NCBI GenBank assembly: GCA_963753905.1
Contig: CAVWDZ010000001.1
Span: 1,674,001 to 1,738,000, forward strand
Direction: 5' to 3'
Source of the DNA: Bog-756 sp963753905
Lineage (GTDB): Bacteria > Actinomycetota > Acidimicrobiia > Acidimicrobiales > RAAP-2
Length of the DNA stretch: 64,000 bases
Shown piece after piece: positions 25,244 through 33,444 of this stretch; position 1 is the first letter of the stretch, and the number at the start of each line of letters is the position of its first letter. Below the pieces are notes generated by a model that was given only the letters and a program-made list of their open reading frames with translations, did no database searches and had not been told where the DNA came from. The position numbers were made by a program, and so were the translations under genes.

Positions 25244-26622
25244 GCCGACGGTCGCGTGCGGATCAGTTCCTCTTCTGTCGGGGTCCGGGCTGTCCGGGCC
25301 TCCGGCGGCAGCAGGTCGACGATGGCGGCCAGGAGTGCCGCGGTGTCGGCCACCGGATCGTCGAGGCCGAGGGTGACCGGTGGACCGACCGTGACGGTGA
25401 CCCTCCACGGATGCTGCAGGGCGACCACGTTGGGGACCTTGGACGATCGCGGCCAGACCATCTCGGTCCCCCACAGGGCGATGGGGATCACCGGTGCGCC
25501 CGTCTCGGCAGCCAGCCGGGCCGCGCCGGTGTGGCCGTGCAGCACCGGATCGAAGAATGCCTCGCCCCGGGGGATGGTCCCCTGTGGGAGCACGAGCACC
25601 ACCTCTCCCGCCCGGAGCGCGGCAGCAGCCTGTCGCATCGGGTCGCCCGAGCCGCTCCCCCGGTCGACCGGAATGCCACCCAGCGCCCGGGCCAGGTGGC
25701 CGACCACCGGGGCATCGAACAGCTCCTGTTTGCCCATGAAGCGGACCGGGCGGCCGAGCCGGGCAGCCACCAGGGCGAGGGCGGCGACGTCGAAGTAGCT
25801 CCGGTGGTTGGAGACGAGCAGCACCGGACCAGTCGCGGGGACGTGCTCGACTCCGGTCAGGGTGAAGCGGGCATAGGGGAACGCCTCGGGCCGGACGAGG
25901 GGGCGCAACAGGTGATAGGGCTCGAGCCCGACCACCGACGGCACCCCAGGAGCGCGGTCCCAGTGCTCGAGGGGCCACCTTCGGGCGATGGCGACTGCGG
26001 CCAACCTCGGGTCGGCGTTGAGCGGGTGCGGGTGGCCGACCGCTGCGAGGAGCGGCAGGTCGAAGACGCTGTCCGAATAGGCGTGCGCTTCGGCCATGTC
26101 CACGTCGTGCCGGTCCGCCCACGCACGCGCCGCGGCCCGCTTGCCCGCACCCCAGACGAACCGCCCGTCCAGACGGCCCGTGTAGCGACCGTCGGTCACC
26201 GCGTAGCGGGTGGCCAGCAGGTCGTCGAACCCGAGCGCATCCGAGAGGGCGGAGACGAGGTCGAAGGGGGAGGTCGTGGCCAACACGAGGAGCCGACCGT
26301 CGGCACGGTGCCCGGCGAGCACCTCGAGCGCCCAGGGCTGGACCAGGTCGATCAGGGACTCGACGGCCCGCTTACCCGCCCGGCGCACCGCCTCGGCCGA
26401 GCGGCCGCGCATGACCTGGGCCGTCGCGCGGGCCAGCCCGATGAAGGGGACGGTCTCGCCGAAGCTGTTGTAGAAGCCGTAGAGGAGTCGTTCCCCGGGC
26501 AGGTGCCGCCCGGCCGGGAGCACCCCCTCGGCCACCATCGCCTGGTGGAGGATGGGACCACTGGCAGACCGGATGAGGGTCCGGTCGAGATCGACGAAGA
26601 CGGCGCCGCGGGCATCGGGCAT
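25240..26622 (-). CDS. HAD-IB phosphatase fused to PlsC acyltransferase
   Basis: This 460-residue bifunctional protein has HAD motifs VDLDRTL (10-15), ATTSPFD and YSDSVFDLPLL (about 192-202) in the first 220 residues. A 1-acylglycerol-3-phosphate acyltransferase domain follows with NHRSYFD (about 269-275) and PQGTIPRG. The fusion is a known actinobacterial type (plsC-like, as in mycobacteria). It would take part in phosphatidic acid or related lipid synthesis at the membrane. It heads an operon with murT and gatD, and its HAD motif I is canonical, unlike that of the reductase fusion at 16,769. Confidence 0.88.
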   Translation of the reverse strand: MPDARGAVFVDLDRTLIRSASGPILHQAMVAEGVLPAGRHLPGERLLYGFYNSFGETVPFIGLARATAQVMRGRSAEAVRRAGKRAVESLIDLVQPWALEVLAGHRADGRLLVLATTSPFDLVSALSDALGFDDLLATRYAVTDGRYTGRLDGRFVWGAGKRAAARAWADRHDVDMAEAHAYSDSVFDLPLLAAVGHPHPLNADPRLAAVAIARRWPLEHWDRAPGVPSVVGLEPYHLLRPLVRPEAFPYARFTLTGVEHVPATGPVLLVSNHRSYFDVAALALVAARLGRPVRFMGKQELFDAPVVGHLARALGGIPVDRGSGSGDPMRQAAAALRAGEVVLVLPQGTIPRGEAFFDPVLHGHTGAARLAAETGAPVIPIALWGTEMVWPRSSKVPNVVALQHPWRVTVTVGPPVTLGLDDPVADTAALLAAIVDLLPPEARTARTPTEEELIRTRPSA

Positions 26623-26738
26623 CGCCTCACGCTACCGTCGGCGTCCTGGGCGGGCAGGCGTCGGTCGTCGACGGCCCGGCCCCGGGTGGCCCCCGTCGCA
26701 CCCGCTCCGAGCGACCGGACGCCGCGCCCCCTGACGCG

Positions 26739-26775
26739 GCAAAGGGACCACCAGGGGGGGAGGCGGTCCCTTTGC
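26739..26775. other. Strong hairpin in divergent intergenic region
   Basis: GCAAAGGGACC (26739-26749) pairs perfectly with GGTCCCTTTGC (26765-26775) around a 15-base loop. A second weaker stem AAAGGA/TCCTTT follows near 26793-26811. The region lies between two divergent gene starts, where no terminator is needed. It may be an operator, an attenuator, or part of a small unannotated transcript. Confidence 0.45.
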
Positions 26776-26881
26776 TCTGACGCAACAAGGAAAGGAGGGG
26801 GATTCCTTTATTCCTGTGGTCGTACCTGCACTGTATAACGACCGCGAGCAATCAGTCAACAAGTCAATATTGATATCTGCT

Positions 26882-26896
26882 ATCGTTTTAAGCGAT
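26882..26896. promoter_or_regulatory. Inverted repeat at the LysR gene start
   Basis: ATCG-TTTTAAG-CGAT overlaps the ATG of the LysR gene. A nearby GATA/TATC pair at 26872-26884 adds another dyad. Such repeats are typical autoregulatory LysR sites. The possible -10 box TATCGT (26881-26886) would give a very short or absent leader. Confidence 0.4.
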
Positions 26897-27809
26897 GGAG
26901 CTCAGGCACCTCCAGGCGCTGACCGCGATCAGTGACCACGGAACCTTCTCGGCCGCGGCGTCGCATCTCGGCACGGTCCAGTCGAACGTCTCCGCCCACG
27001 TGGCCCGCCTCGAACGCGAGCTCGGGACGCCGATGATCGACCGCTCCGACGGACAGCTCACCGAGGAGGGGACCGTGGTGGTGGCGCGGGCGAGACGGAT
27101 CCTCGCTGAGCTCGACGCCCTGGTCTCCGATGTCGCGGCGTGCAAGGACGAGGTCACCGGCACGGTCCGGGTGGGCATGATCGGCACCACTGCCCGGTGG
27201 CTGGTGCCGGGCCTCATGGACGCAGTGGGCCGTCGTCACCCCAACCTTCGGCTCGTGGTCGTGGAGGGCAACACCAACAGCCTCGAACCTCAGCTGGCAT
27301 CGGGACAGCTGGACCTCGCCGTGGTCAACCTCCCCCCGACCGGGCGGGACCTGGTCGGCCGACTCCTCTTCGAGGAGGACCTCATGCTGGTGGTACCGGA
27401 GGGTCACCCGATGGCCGACCCCACCCACCCCCTCACCCTTGCCGACCTCGCCGAGATGGAGCTCCTGCTCCCGCTCCCCGGCACCGCCTTCCGCGACGAG
27501 CTCGACAGAGTCACCCGGCCGCTCGGGATCAGCCTCTTGGCAGCCGCCGAGTTCGACGGGCTCCGCCTCATCGCCTCGCTCACCTTCGAAGGCTACGGAC
27601 CGGCCATTCTCCCGGCCACCGCCATACCGGGGATCCTCCGTGACCGGTTCCGCCCGGTCGCTGTCGAGGGGCTCCCGCGGCGGCGGGTCGGCGTGGCCCA
27701 GCGGAGCCGTGGGCTGCCCTCTGCGCCGACCCGGGCGCTCATCGAGCTGCTCACGGCGGTGGTGGCGGCCCCGGAGGGCCGACCCGACGGGCTGCATCTC
27801 CCCACCTGA
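26895..27809 (+). CDS. LysR-family transcriptional regulator
   Basis: This 304-residue regulator has an N-terminal winged HTH (LRHLQALTAISDHGTFSAAASHLGTVQSNVSAHVARLE, residues 3-41) and a periplasmic-binding-like effector domain from about 90 to 295. ATG 26895 lies inside an inverted repeat that could be its own operator. Targets are unknown. The divergent HAD-PlsC/MurT/GatD operon is the nearest candidate. Confidence 0.9.
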   Translation: MELRHLQALTAISDHGTFSAAASHLGTVQSNVSAHVARLERELGTPMIDRSDGQLTEEGTVVVARARRILAELDALVSDVAACKDEVTGTVRVGMIGTTARWLVPGLMDAVGRRHPNLRLVVVEGNTNSLEPQLASGQLDLAVVNLPPTGRDLVGRLLFEEDLMLVVPEGHPMADPTHPLTLADLAEMELLLPLPGTAFRDELDRVTRPLGISLLAAAEFDGLRLIASLTFEGYGPAILPATAIPGILRDRFRPVAVEGLPRRRVGVAQRSRGLPSAPTRALIELLTAVVAAPEGRPDGLHLPT

Positions 27810-27853
27810 GCTGCGGCCCCACCTGAGCTGCGGCCCCACCTGAGCTGTGGTCG
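27803..27853. repeat. 17-bp tandem repeat, three copies
   Basis: CACCTGAGCTGCGGCCC is repeated at 27803 and 27820, with an imperfect third copy at 27837. The first copy contains the LysR stop codon. The repeat fills the gap to the convergent methyltransferase gene. Confidence 0.75.
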
Positions 27854-27874
27854 GAGTGTCCGTCCGGGTACGCG

Positions 27875-28594
27875 TCAGTCGGCGCCGGCCACCGCGACGA
27901 GGGTGTCGAGGGCGAGGCGCGGGGGGAGCAGGCGGCGGGCGGTTGCCGAGGCCGCCTTGCGCAGGGTGCTCGGGCTCGTGTGCCCGGTGAAGAAGATCTC
28001 GGCGTTGGTGAATCCGTTGGCCGCGAGCACCTGGCGCAGGGTGTCCTCGCAGTACCAGCAGGTGTGCTGCGGATGGACCTGCCCGTGGCCGCCGAACCGG
28101 TACACGAACCCGCCGATGTAGAAGACGTTGGGGGTGGTGAGGACCAGCCGGCCCCCCGGACCCAGGTGTCGGCGCGCACTGCTGAGGAAGCCGTGCACGT
28201 CGTCGAGATGCTCGATGAGCTCCCCTGCGAAGACCACGTCGAAGGTGCGGCCGAGTGCGAAGTCCTGCGCATTGGCCAGCTGCACATCGTGTCCTTCGGC
28301 CAGCAGTGCCTCGATGGTGCCGGCGTCGATGTCGATGCCGACGGCTTCGGAGGCCGCCTGCTCGACGAGCCCGTGCAGCCAGTCGGGACGGCCGTAGCGC
28401 GACGCGCAGCCGACGTCGAGGACCGACTTCCCCTCGAGCATCGGGCGGACCACCTCGAAGCGGTCGGCGAGCGTCCCCTCCCCCCACGGCCCCCCACCCC
28501 AGGTGGGCTGCAGGAAGTGCCCGGTCGCCGCGCCGTCGGAGGGCACCAGCTCGGTCGCCACCCTCGATCGATTGCCCGTGGATCCATCTGCCAT
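27875..28594 (-). CDS. SAM-dependent class I methyltransferase
   Basis: This 239-residue protein has the class I methyltransferase core: SVLDVGCASRYG (motif I, about 56-67), VGIDIDAGTIE (about 85-95), FDVVFAGELIEHLDD (about 117-131) and GGRLVLTTPN (about 147-156). The EHLDD motif is of the UbiG/COQ3-like group. The substrate is unknown. It is convergent with LysR across a short tandem repeat. Confidence 0.85.
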   Translation of the reverse strand: MADGSTGNRSRVATELVPSDGAATGHFLQPTWGGGPWGEGTLADRFEVVRPMLEGKSVLDVGCASRYGRPDWLHGLVEQAASEAVGIDIDAGTIEALLAEGHDVQLANAQDFALGRTFDVVFAGELIEHLDDVHGFLSSARRHLGPGGRLVLTTPNVFYIGGFVYRFGGHGQVHPQHTCWYCEDTLRQVLAANGFTNAEIFFTGHTSPSTLRKAASATARRLLPPRLALDTLVAVAGAD

Positions 28595-28755
28595 CTGCCG
28601 TCCGTCCCCGTCCCCGTGCCGTCAGGACAACGGCCGTCCCTGCAATCCGGAGGCATCGGCCAGCCGGAACGTCCACGTTACCATCGGGCCTCGGAACGGG
28701 CGATGCCCGCGGCGAGCGCCGGCGCCCGGTGCAGGCCTGCACCCACCGTCTTCGC

Positions 28756-29391
28756 TCAGTTCGCCGCCGGGTCCTCGGGATAGCCAGCGACCAGCCCGAG
28801 TGCGCCTCCCTGGCGTCGGAGCACCCGCCGCCAGAGCCCTTCGGGGTCGGCCGAGATCGGGTCCCGGGCCTCGGCCGGCACCACGTACCACGACCCCTCG
28901 ACGATCTCGGCTTCGAGCTGGCCGGCCTCCCATCCGGCATACCCCGAGAAGAGGCGGGCGCCGACGATCGAAGGAGCGACTCCGGACGGGTCGGCCGCCA
29001 GATCGACTGTTCCGACCGGACGCTCGGCATCGACGAGCAGCCGCCATCCGGTCGGGCGCCCCGCTGCCCCGGCGACCCCGTCGGCCCTCGACGCCAGGCG
29101 GACCAGCCCGATGAGCGCGTTACGGGCGACCGGGCCTCCGGTGAAGAGCTCGGCAGGCGGCGTGGCGAGCGCGTGCCAGCCGGGCATGAGCTGCTCGACC
29201 GCGACCCCGCCGGGGCGGTCGATGACCACCCCGAGCGCGCCCTGCTCACCGTGATCGAGCATCAGGATCACCCGCCGCGAAAAGTTGGGGTCCTCGACGG
29301 TAGGCGTGGCCACGAGGAGGTAGCCCCCGAGGGTGGCCGGCGCGCGCTCGCCGCCGTAGGGGTCGAATGCGCTGAACGGATCGATCGGCAC
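28756..29391 (-). CDS. YqgE/AlgH family protein
   Basis: This 211-residue protein belongs to the widespread YqgE/AlgH family of unknown function. Family hallmarks are GGYLLVATP (22-30), FSRRVILMLDH (37-47), GALGVVIDRP (51-60), FTGGPV and LFSGYAGWEAGQLEAE (147-162). GTG 29391 is chosen because upstream sequence lacks family similarity and runs into the divergent enoyl-CoA hydratase gene. Confidence 0.9.
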   Translation of the reverse strand: MPIDPFSAFDPYGGERAPATLGGYLLVATPTVEDPNFSRRVILMLDHGEQGALGVVIDRPGGVAVEQLMPGWHALATPPAELFTGGPVARNALIGLVRLASRADGVAGAAGRPTGWRLLVDAERPVGTVDLAADPSGVAPSIVGARLFSGYAGWEAGQLEAEIVEGSWYVVPAEARDPISADPEGLWRRVLRRQGGALGLVAGYPEDPAAN

Positions 29392-29457
29392 GACATGATG
29401 ATGACCCACGGCGGCCCCTGAGTGGCGCGTGGCGGCCCAGTCGGTGAGGCTGGGCCG

Positions 29458-30258
29458 ATGGCACTCGTCTCGATCACCACGGTGAAGCCCCATGTGCGCC
29501 AGGTCACCCTCGACCACCCGGCCCGCCTCAATTCGCTGTCCTTCGCGCTGGTAGCGGACCTCTACGCCGCCCTCGACACGGTGGCAGCGGACAACGACTG
29601 CCGAGTGGTGGTCCTGACAGGGGCCGGTCGCGCCTTCTGCTCGGGCCTCGAGCTCGAGCACGCAGGCAGCCCCCCGGGGACGGAGGACCTCGGCCGCCAC
29701 CGGATGGGGATGCGCGCGATGGAGTTCATGGGTGGCATCGTCCCGGCGATGCGGGCGATCCCGCAGCCGATCGTCGCGGCCATCAAGGGCCCAGCGTACG
29801 GGGGCGGGATGTGCCTCACGCTCGGAGCCGACATCCGCCTGGCCGGCCACAGCGCGGTGTTCTGCGGCGCCGGCATCACCAACGGACTGAGCGGCTGCGA
29901 GCTCGGGGTCAGCTGGCTGCTCCCCCGAGCCGTCGGCACATCGCACGCCAACCAGATCCTGTTGACCGGCCGGAAGGTCGACGCGGAGGAGGCGGGGCGG
30001 ATCGGCCTGGTCTCCGAAGTCCTCCCGGACGACGAGGTCCTCGACCGGGCCGCGACTATTGCCGAAGGCATGTGCGCGCTGAGCCCGTTCGGCCTGGCCC
30101 TGACCAAGGACACCCTCTGGGCCTCGTTGGAGGTCGGCAGCCTCCAGACGGCCGTGGACCTCGAGAACCGCACACAACTGCTGGCCGGCCACACCGGGAA
30201 CCTGACCGAGGCGACCGCCGCCTTCAAGGAGAAGCGGTCGCCGGTCTACACGGAGTAA
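29458..30258 (+). CDS. Enoyl-CoA hydratase/isomerase family protein
   Basis: This 266-residue crotonase-fold protein has oxyanion-hole segments GRAFCSGLELEH (about 57-68) and IKGPAYGGGMCL (about 107-118). It probably hydrates or isomerises an enoyl-CoA in fatty acid or side-chain degradation. ATG 29458 is chosen as the start of the conserved N-terminus (MALVSITTVKPHVRQVTLDHP). It is divergent from YqgE and 6 bases upstream of a small gene. Confidence 0.9.
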   Translation: MALVSITTVKPHVRQVTLDHPARLNSLSFALVADLYAALDTVAADNDCRVVVLTGAGRAFCSGLELEHAGSPPGTEDLGRHRMGMRAMEFMGGIVPAMRAIPQPIVAAIKGPAYGGGMCLTLGADIRLAGHSAVFCGAGITNGLSGCELGVSWLLPRAVGTSHANQILLTGRKVDAEEAGRIGLVSEVLPDDEVLDRAATIAEGMCALSPFGLALTKDTLWASLEVGSLQTAVDLENRTQLLAGHTGNLTEATAAFKEKRSPVYTE

Positions 30259-30264
30259 CCGGCC

Positions 30265-30495
30265 GTGGCCAAGGCCCGGCGGGGACGCCGGCGAGCCCGT
30301 GAACCCGACCGCGCCGACGGTGGGGGCAGACCACGCGAGCACTGGCGGGAGGACGGGTCGCCGAAGACCCGCTACCCCTCCCGAGACGACGCCAACCGGT
30401 CGGCGCTGCAGCGGCGCCTCGAGGACGGCGCCGATCTCGACCCCTACCCCTGCTCCATCTGCGGCGCCTGGCACCTCGGCGGCCGGCGGGACTGA
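30265..30495 (+). CDS. Small arginine-rich CxxC protein
   Basis: This 76-residue protein starts at GTG 30265, 6 bases after the enoyl-CoA hydratase stop. It is very Arg-rich and ends with CSICGAWHLGGRR, a half zinc-knuckle with a Trp-His pair. Such short proteins occur in many actinobacteria without known function. Position suggests co-transcription with the upstream gene. Confidence 0.6.
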   Translation: MAKARRGRRRAREPDRADGGGRPREHWREDGSPKTRYPSRDDANRSALQRRLEDGADLDPYPCSICGAWHLGGRRD

Positions 30496-30520
30496 CCCCG
30501 ACCGGCCGGGCGAGCAACTG

Positions 30521-30536
30521 TACCGTCCGGACGGTA
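30521..30536. promoter_or_regulatory. TetR operator TACCGTCCGGACGGTA
   Basis: A perfect 16-bp palindrome lies 10 bases before the TetR ATG. Its right end overlaps TATAGT (30535-30540), a good -10 box. Transcription would start at about the ATG, so the mRNA is probably leaderless and directly autorepressed. Confidence 0.7.
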
Positions 30537-30546
30537 TAGTCAGGGC

Positions 30547-31176
30547 ATGCCATCGACCGCTGCCGCTCCGCCGCGCCGGCCGACTCCACGGGGTCCCCAG
30601 CGGGACGGCGCGGAGACCAAACGCCGCATCCTGACCGCTGCAGAGGAGGTCGTCCTGCGTGACGGCGTCGGTCACCTCACGCTCGACGCGGCCGCGGCCC
30701 AGGCCGGCCTCAGCAAGGGCGGCGTGCTCTATCACTTCCCCTCTCGTGACGCCCTGGTCGCCGGCATGGTGGACAAGATCATCGACGACTTCGAGGCCGA
30801 CATCGCCCGTCACCTCCCGACCGACGGGTCGCCCGAGTCGGGCGCCCCGGGCTCCTTCACGCGTGCCTACGTGCGGGCAACCGTCGAGCCGGGCGACCCA
30901 GATGCCCCGGGCGCATGCCGGCAGGACCGGCTCGGAGCCGCGTTGATCGCGGCGGCCGCGGCCGAGCCCGAGCTCCTCGTCCCCCTCCAGGAGGCAGCCG
31001 GGCGCTGGCAGGACCGCGTGGCCGCCGACGGACTCGACCCGGTGCTGGCCACCGTCCTGCGCCTCGCCTGTGACGGGCTCTGGATGTGCGACCTCTTCGG
31101 CCTCGCCCCACCGTCGGGCACCCGGCGCGAGGCGGTCGGCGCAGCGCTCCTGCGGATGGCCCAGGACCCGCCATGA
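30547..31176 (+). CDS. TetR-family regulator of the adjacent MFS pump
   Basis: This 209-residue TetR protein has its HTH at about residues 27-70 (RRILTAAEEVVLRDGVGHLTLDAAAAQAGLSKGGVLYHFPSRDAL). It sits behind its own palindromic operator and overlaps the MFS gene start by 4 bases. The pair probably responds to a compound that the pump exports. Confidence 0.9.
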   Translation: MPSTAAAPPRRPTPRGPQRDGAETKRRILTAAEEVVLRDGVGHLTLDAAAAQAGLSKGGVLYHFPSRDALVAGMVDKIIDDFEADIARHLPTDGSPESGAPGSFTRAYVRATVEPGDPDAPGACRQDRLGAALIAAAAAEPELLVPLQEAAGRWQDRVAADGLDPVLATVLRLACDGLWMCDLFGLAPPSGTRREAVGAALLRMAQDPP

Positions 31177-32495
31177 TGCACACGGACCCCGACTCTTCGG
31201 TCGCGCCCGTCGACGGGTCGGTCCGGCTCATCCGGATCCTGACCGTGACGGTCTTCCTCCAGTGGCTCGGCGCGACCGCCATCGTGCCCATGCTGCCCGT
31301 CTACATCCGGCGCCTCGGAGGCTCCGACCTCCTGGCCGGTCTGGTCATGGCCTCCTTCTTCGCCGCCGGTGTCCTCTTCCAGTACCCGAGCGGGAGGATC
31401 GCCGACCGGATCGGTCGCCGCCCCGTGCTCCTCGGCGGCCTGGTCATCTACGGCGTCGCCAGCTTGTCCTTCCTCGCCCCCATTGCGCCGTCCACGGCCA
31501 TCCTGCTCCGGGGCCTCCAAGGTCTCGGAGCAGGAGCGGCAGCCGTGGCCTCGCTCGCGATGATCTCGGGGGCGGTCGCCATCGAGCGCAGAGGACGGGC
31601 CTTCGCCTCCATCTACGCCGCAGAGCTCGCCGGCATGGCAGTCGGCCCGCTCATCGGGAGCATCGTCGGCGTACAGCACATGTGGGCGATGTTCCTCGCC
31701 TCGGGGATCGCCGCCTTCCTGGCCTGCATCCCCGCGCTCCGCATCACCGAACCGTCGGCGGTCGCAGCTATGCGGCCTGCCCGGAGGGCCGCCCGCTCCC
31801 CGATCGCCCCGATCGCGTGGCAGCGGCCGATGACCGGTGCGCTCATCGCCGCGCTCGCCCTCGGCCTCACCACCGGGGTCTACGACATCTGTTGGACGTT
31901 GCTCCTTGTGGCTCGCGGCGCGGCCGGGTGGCAGATCGGGATCTCCTGGACGATGTTCGCGGTGCCGTTCGTGCTCCTCGCCAAACCGAGCGGCTGGCTG
32001 GCCGACCACATGGACCGGCGGGCCCTGGTGCTCGGCGGCCTGGGTCTGGCCGCCTGTTTCTGCGCCTCGTACCCGTTCATCCGGAGCGTGCCGGCACTCA
32101 TCACGCTCGGCGCAATCGAGGCGTTCGGGTTCGCCGCGGCGATGCCCTCGATGCAGTCGTTGCTGACCCAGGGTTCGGCCGAGTCCGAGGTCGGACGCGT
32201 CCAGGGGATCTTCGCGACCGTCCAGACGGCCTGCACCGCGGTGGCCGCGGCCTGTGCCGGCGCGGCGTTCGCCTACGCGACCTGGCTCCCGTTCGTCACC
32301 GTCGCCTCGATCACCGTCGCCGCCCTCGCCGCGGCGGGCCTCGTGTGGCATCCGGTGGACGGCCGCGTGCACCACCGGGCACCGGCCCTCTCCCTGGGCG
32401 GGTCGACCGCACCCGCCACGGACACACCTGCGACGCGACCGGCCGTCCTCGATCAGGCGGCCGGGGTGAGCGGCGCGATCGCGGAGGTGCAGTAG
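31173..32495 (+). CDS. Major facilitator superfamily transporter
   Basis: This 440-residue protein has about 12 hydrophobic segments and an MFS signature loop between segments 2 and 3 (SGRIADRIGRRPVLLGG, about 69-85). It probably exports a drug or metabolite across the cytoplasmic membrane. ATG 31173 is one of two adjacent ATGs. The last 43 bases overlap the 3' end of the convergent mscL gene. Confidence 0.9.
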   Translation: MMHTDPDSSVAPVDGSVRLIRILTVTVFLQWLGATAIVPMLPVYIRRLGGSDLLAGLVMASFFAAGVLFQYPSGRIADRIGRRPVLLGGLVIYGVASLSFLAPIAPSTAILLRGLQGLGAGAAAVASLAMISGAVAIERRGRAFASIYAAELAGMAVGPLIGSIVGVQHMWAMFLASGIAAFLACIPALRITEPSAVAAMRPARRAARSPIAPIAWQRPMTGALIAALALGLTTGVYDICWTLLLVARGAAGWQIGISWTMFAVPFVLLAKPSGWLADHMDRRALVLGGLGLAACFCASYPFIRSVPALITLGAIEAFGFAAAMPSMQSLLTQGSAESEVGRVQGIFATVQTACTAVAAACAGAAFAYATWLPFVTVASITVAALAAAGLVWHPVDGRVHHRAPALSLGGSTAPATDTPATRPAVLDQAAGVSGAIAEVQ

Positions 32496-32872
32496 GCGCA
32501 GCGGGTCGCGGCCTCGGGCACCGTGGACAGGCACTCCGGACACTCCCGGGACGGGTCCTCCTGCGGTGTCCGACCGAGCCGCCTCATGAGGTGGTTGACC
32601 GGCTTGATCACCAGGAAGAAGAGCACGGCGGCCACGATCACGAAGTTGAGCAGGGCGGTGAGCACGTCTCCGTAGAGGATCGTCGATCCGTGGACGGTCA
32701 CGCTCAGGGAGTTGAACTGGGTTGTGCCGCCGAAGACGGCCTTGATCAGCGGCGTGACGATGTCACGGGTCAGGGCGGCGACCACCGCGGTGAAGGCGGC
32801 GCCGACCACCACCGCGACAGCCAGGTCGAGCAGATTCCCCCGTAGCAGGAACTCCTTGAACTCCTTGATCAT
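32453..32872 (-). CDS. mscL: Large-conductance mechanosensitive channel MscL with zinc ribbon
   Basis: This 139-residue channel opens under membrane tension to release solutes after osmotic downshock. The N-terminal helix and first membrane segment (FKEFLLRGNLLDLAVAVVVG, residues 5-24) and the second segment (LLNFVIVAAVLFFLVIKPV) are typical. Instead of the usual short helix the C-terminus has CPEC...CAYC (about 111-128), a four-Cys zinc ribbon. Start ATG 32872 gives the conserved MIKEFKEF. Confidence 0.93.
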   Translation of the reverse strand: MIKEFKEFLLRGNLLDLAVAVVVGAAFTAVVAALTRDIVTPLIKAVFGGTTQFNSLSVTVHGSTILYGDVLTALLNFVIVAAVLFFLVIKPVNHLMRRLGRTPQEDPSRECPECLSTVPEAATRCAYCTSAIAPLTPAA

Positions 32873-32934
32873 GACGTCACTCCCCGTGTCGGACCGGTAG
32901 GACACCCCCGCGGCGTACCGCCCAGACCGGGACT

Positions 32935-33444
32935 CTACGGGGACGACCGCCCGCGCCGCTCGGGCAGGCCGGCGTGGACCGAAGCCACCCAGCGACCGGT
33001 CGACTGGACCTGGCACACGGCCGACGCGGCCCGCAGGAGCCAGTCGATGACCTCGCGGTTGTCGGCGGTGCCCGGGACCGTCGCCACCATCCCCCGCCGC
33101 GGGTGGTCCTGGGTGACCCGCCACCCCTCGGGGACGGGCAGGCCGAGATCGCGGAGGCGCCAGGCGACCCTCGGGCCCGAGGCGTGCTGGAGCCCGACCG
33201 TGGTGGGCTTGGCCGACCCGTCCCCCTGGGCGCGTCCGGGCATCCAGGTGATCACCGGCACCTGGTGGGTCGAGCCTCCGAGGAACGCGAACGGACCCGG
33301 CATCGGCGGCTCGTGCTCCTCGTCGACGATCGGCTCGATGTTGATCCAGCCGGTACCACCCGCCTGCACCTGCGCCATCTGGCCGAGCAGCCCGGGTTCG
33401 TCGTGGGCGACGAACTCGAGCTCGACCGCACGGGAACGACTCAT
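32935..33444 (-). CDS. Hypothetical protein in F420-oxidoreductase operon
   Basis: This 169-residue soluble protein is not assigned to a family. It has no membrane segment and no signal peptide; PFAFLGGSTHQVPVITWMPGR and DNREVIDWLLRAASA are its most ordered regions. It overlaps the upstream oxidoreductase by 4 bases (ATGA), so it probably acts with it or is regulated with it. Confidence 0.7.
   Translation of the reverse strand: MSRSRAVELEFVAHDEPGLLGQMAQVQAGGTGWINIEPIVDEEHEPPMPGPFAFLGGSTHQVPVITWMPGRAQGDGSAKPTTVGLQHASGPRVAWRLRDLGLPVPEGWRVTQDHPRRGMVATVPGTADNREVIDWLLRAASAVCQVQSTGRWVASVHAGLPERRGRSSP

Noticed and set aside
29392..30813. A long N-terminal extension of the YqgE gene
   Set aside because: It is antisense to the enoyl-CoA hydratase; the conserved YqgE sequence begins at GTG 29391.
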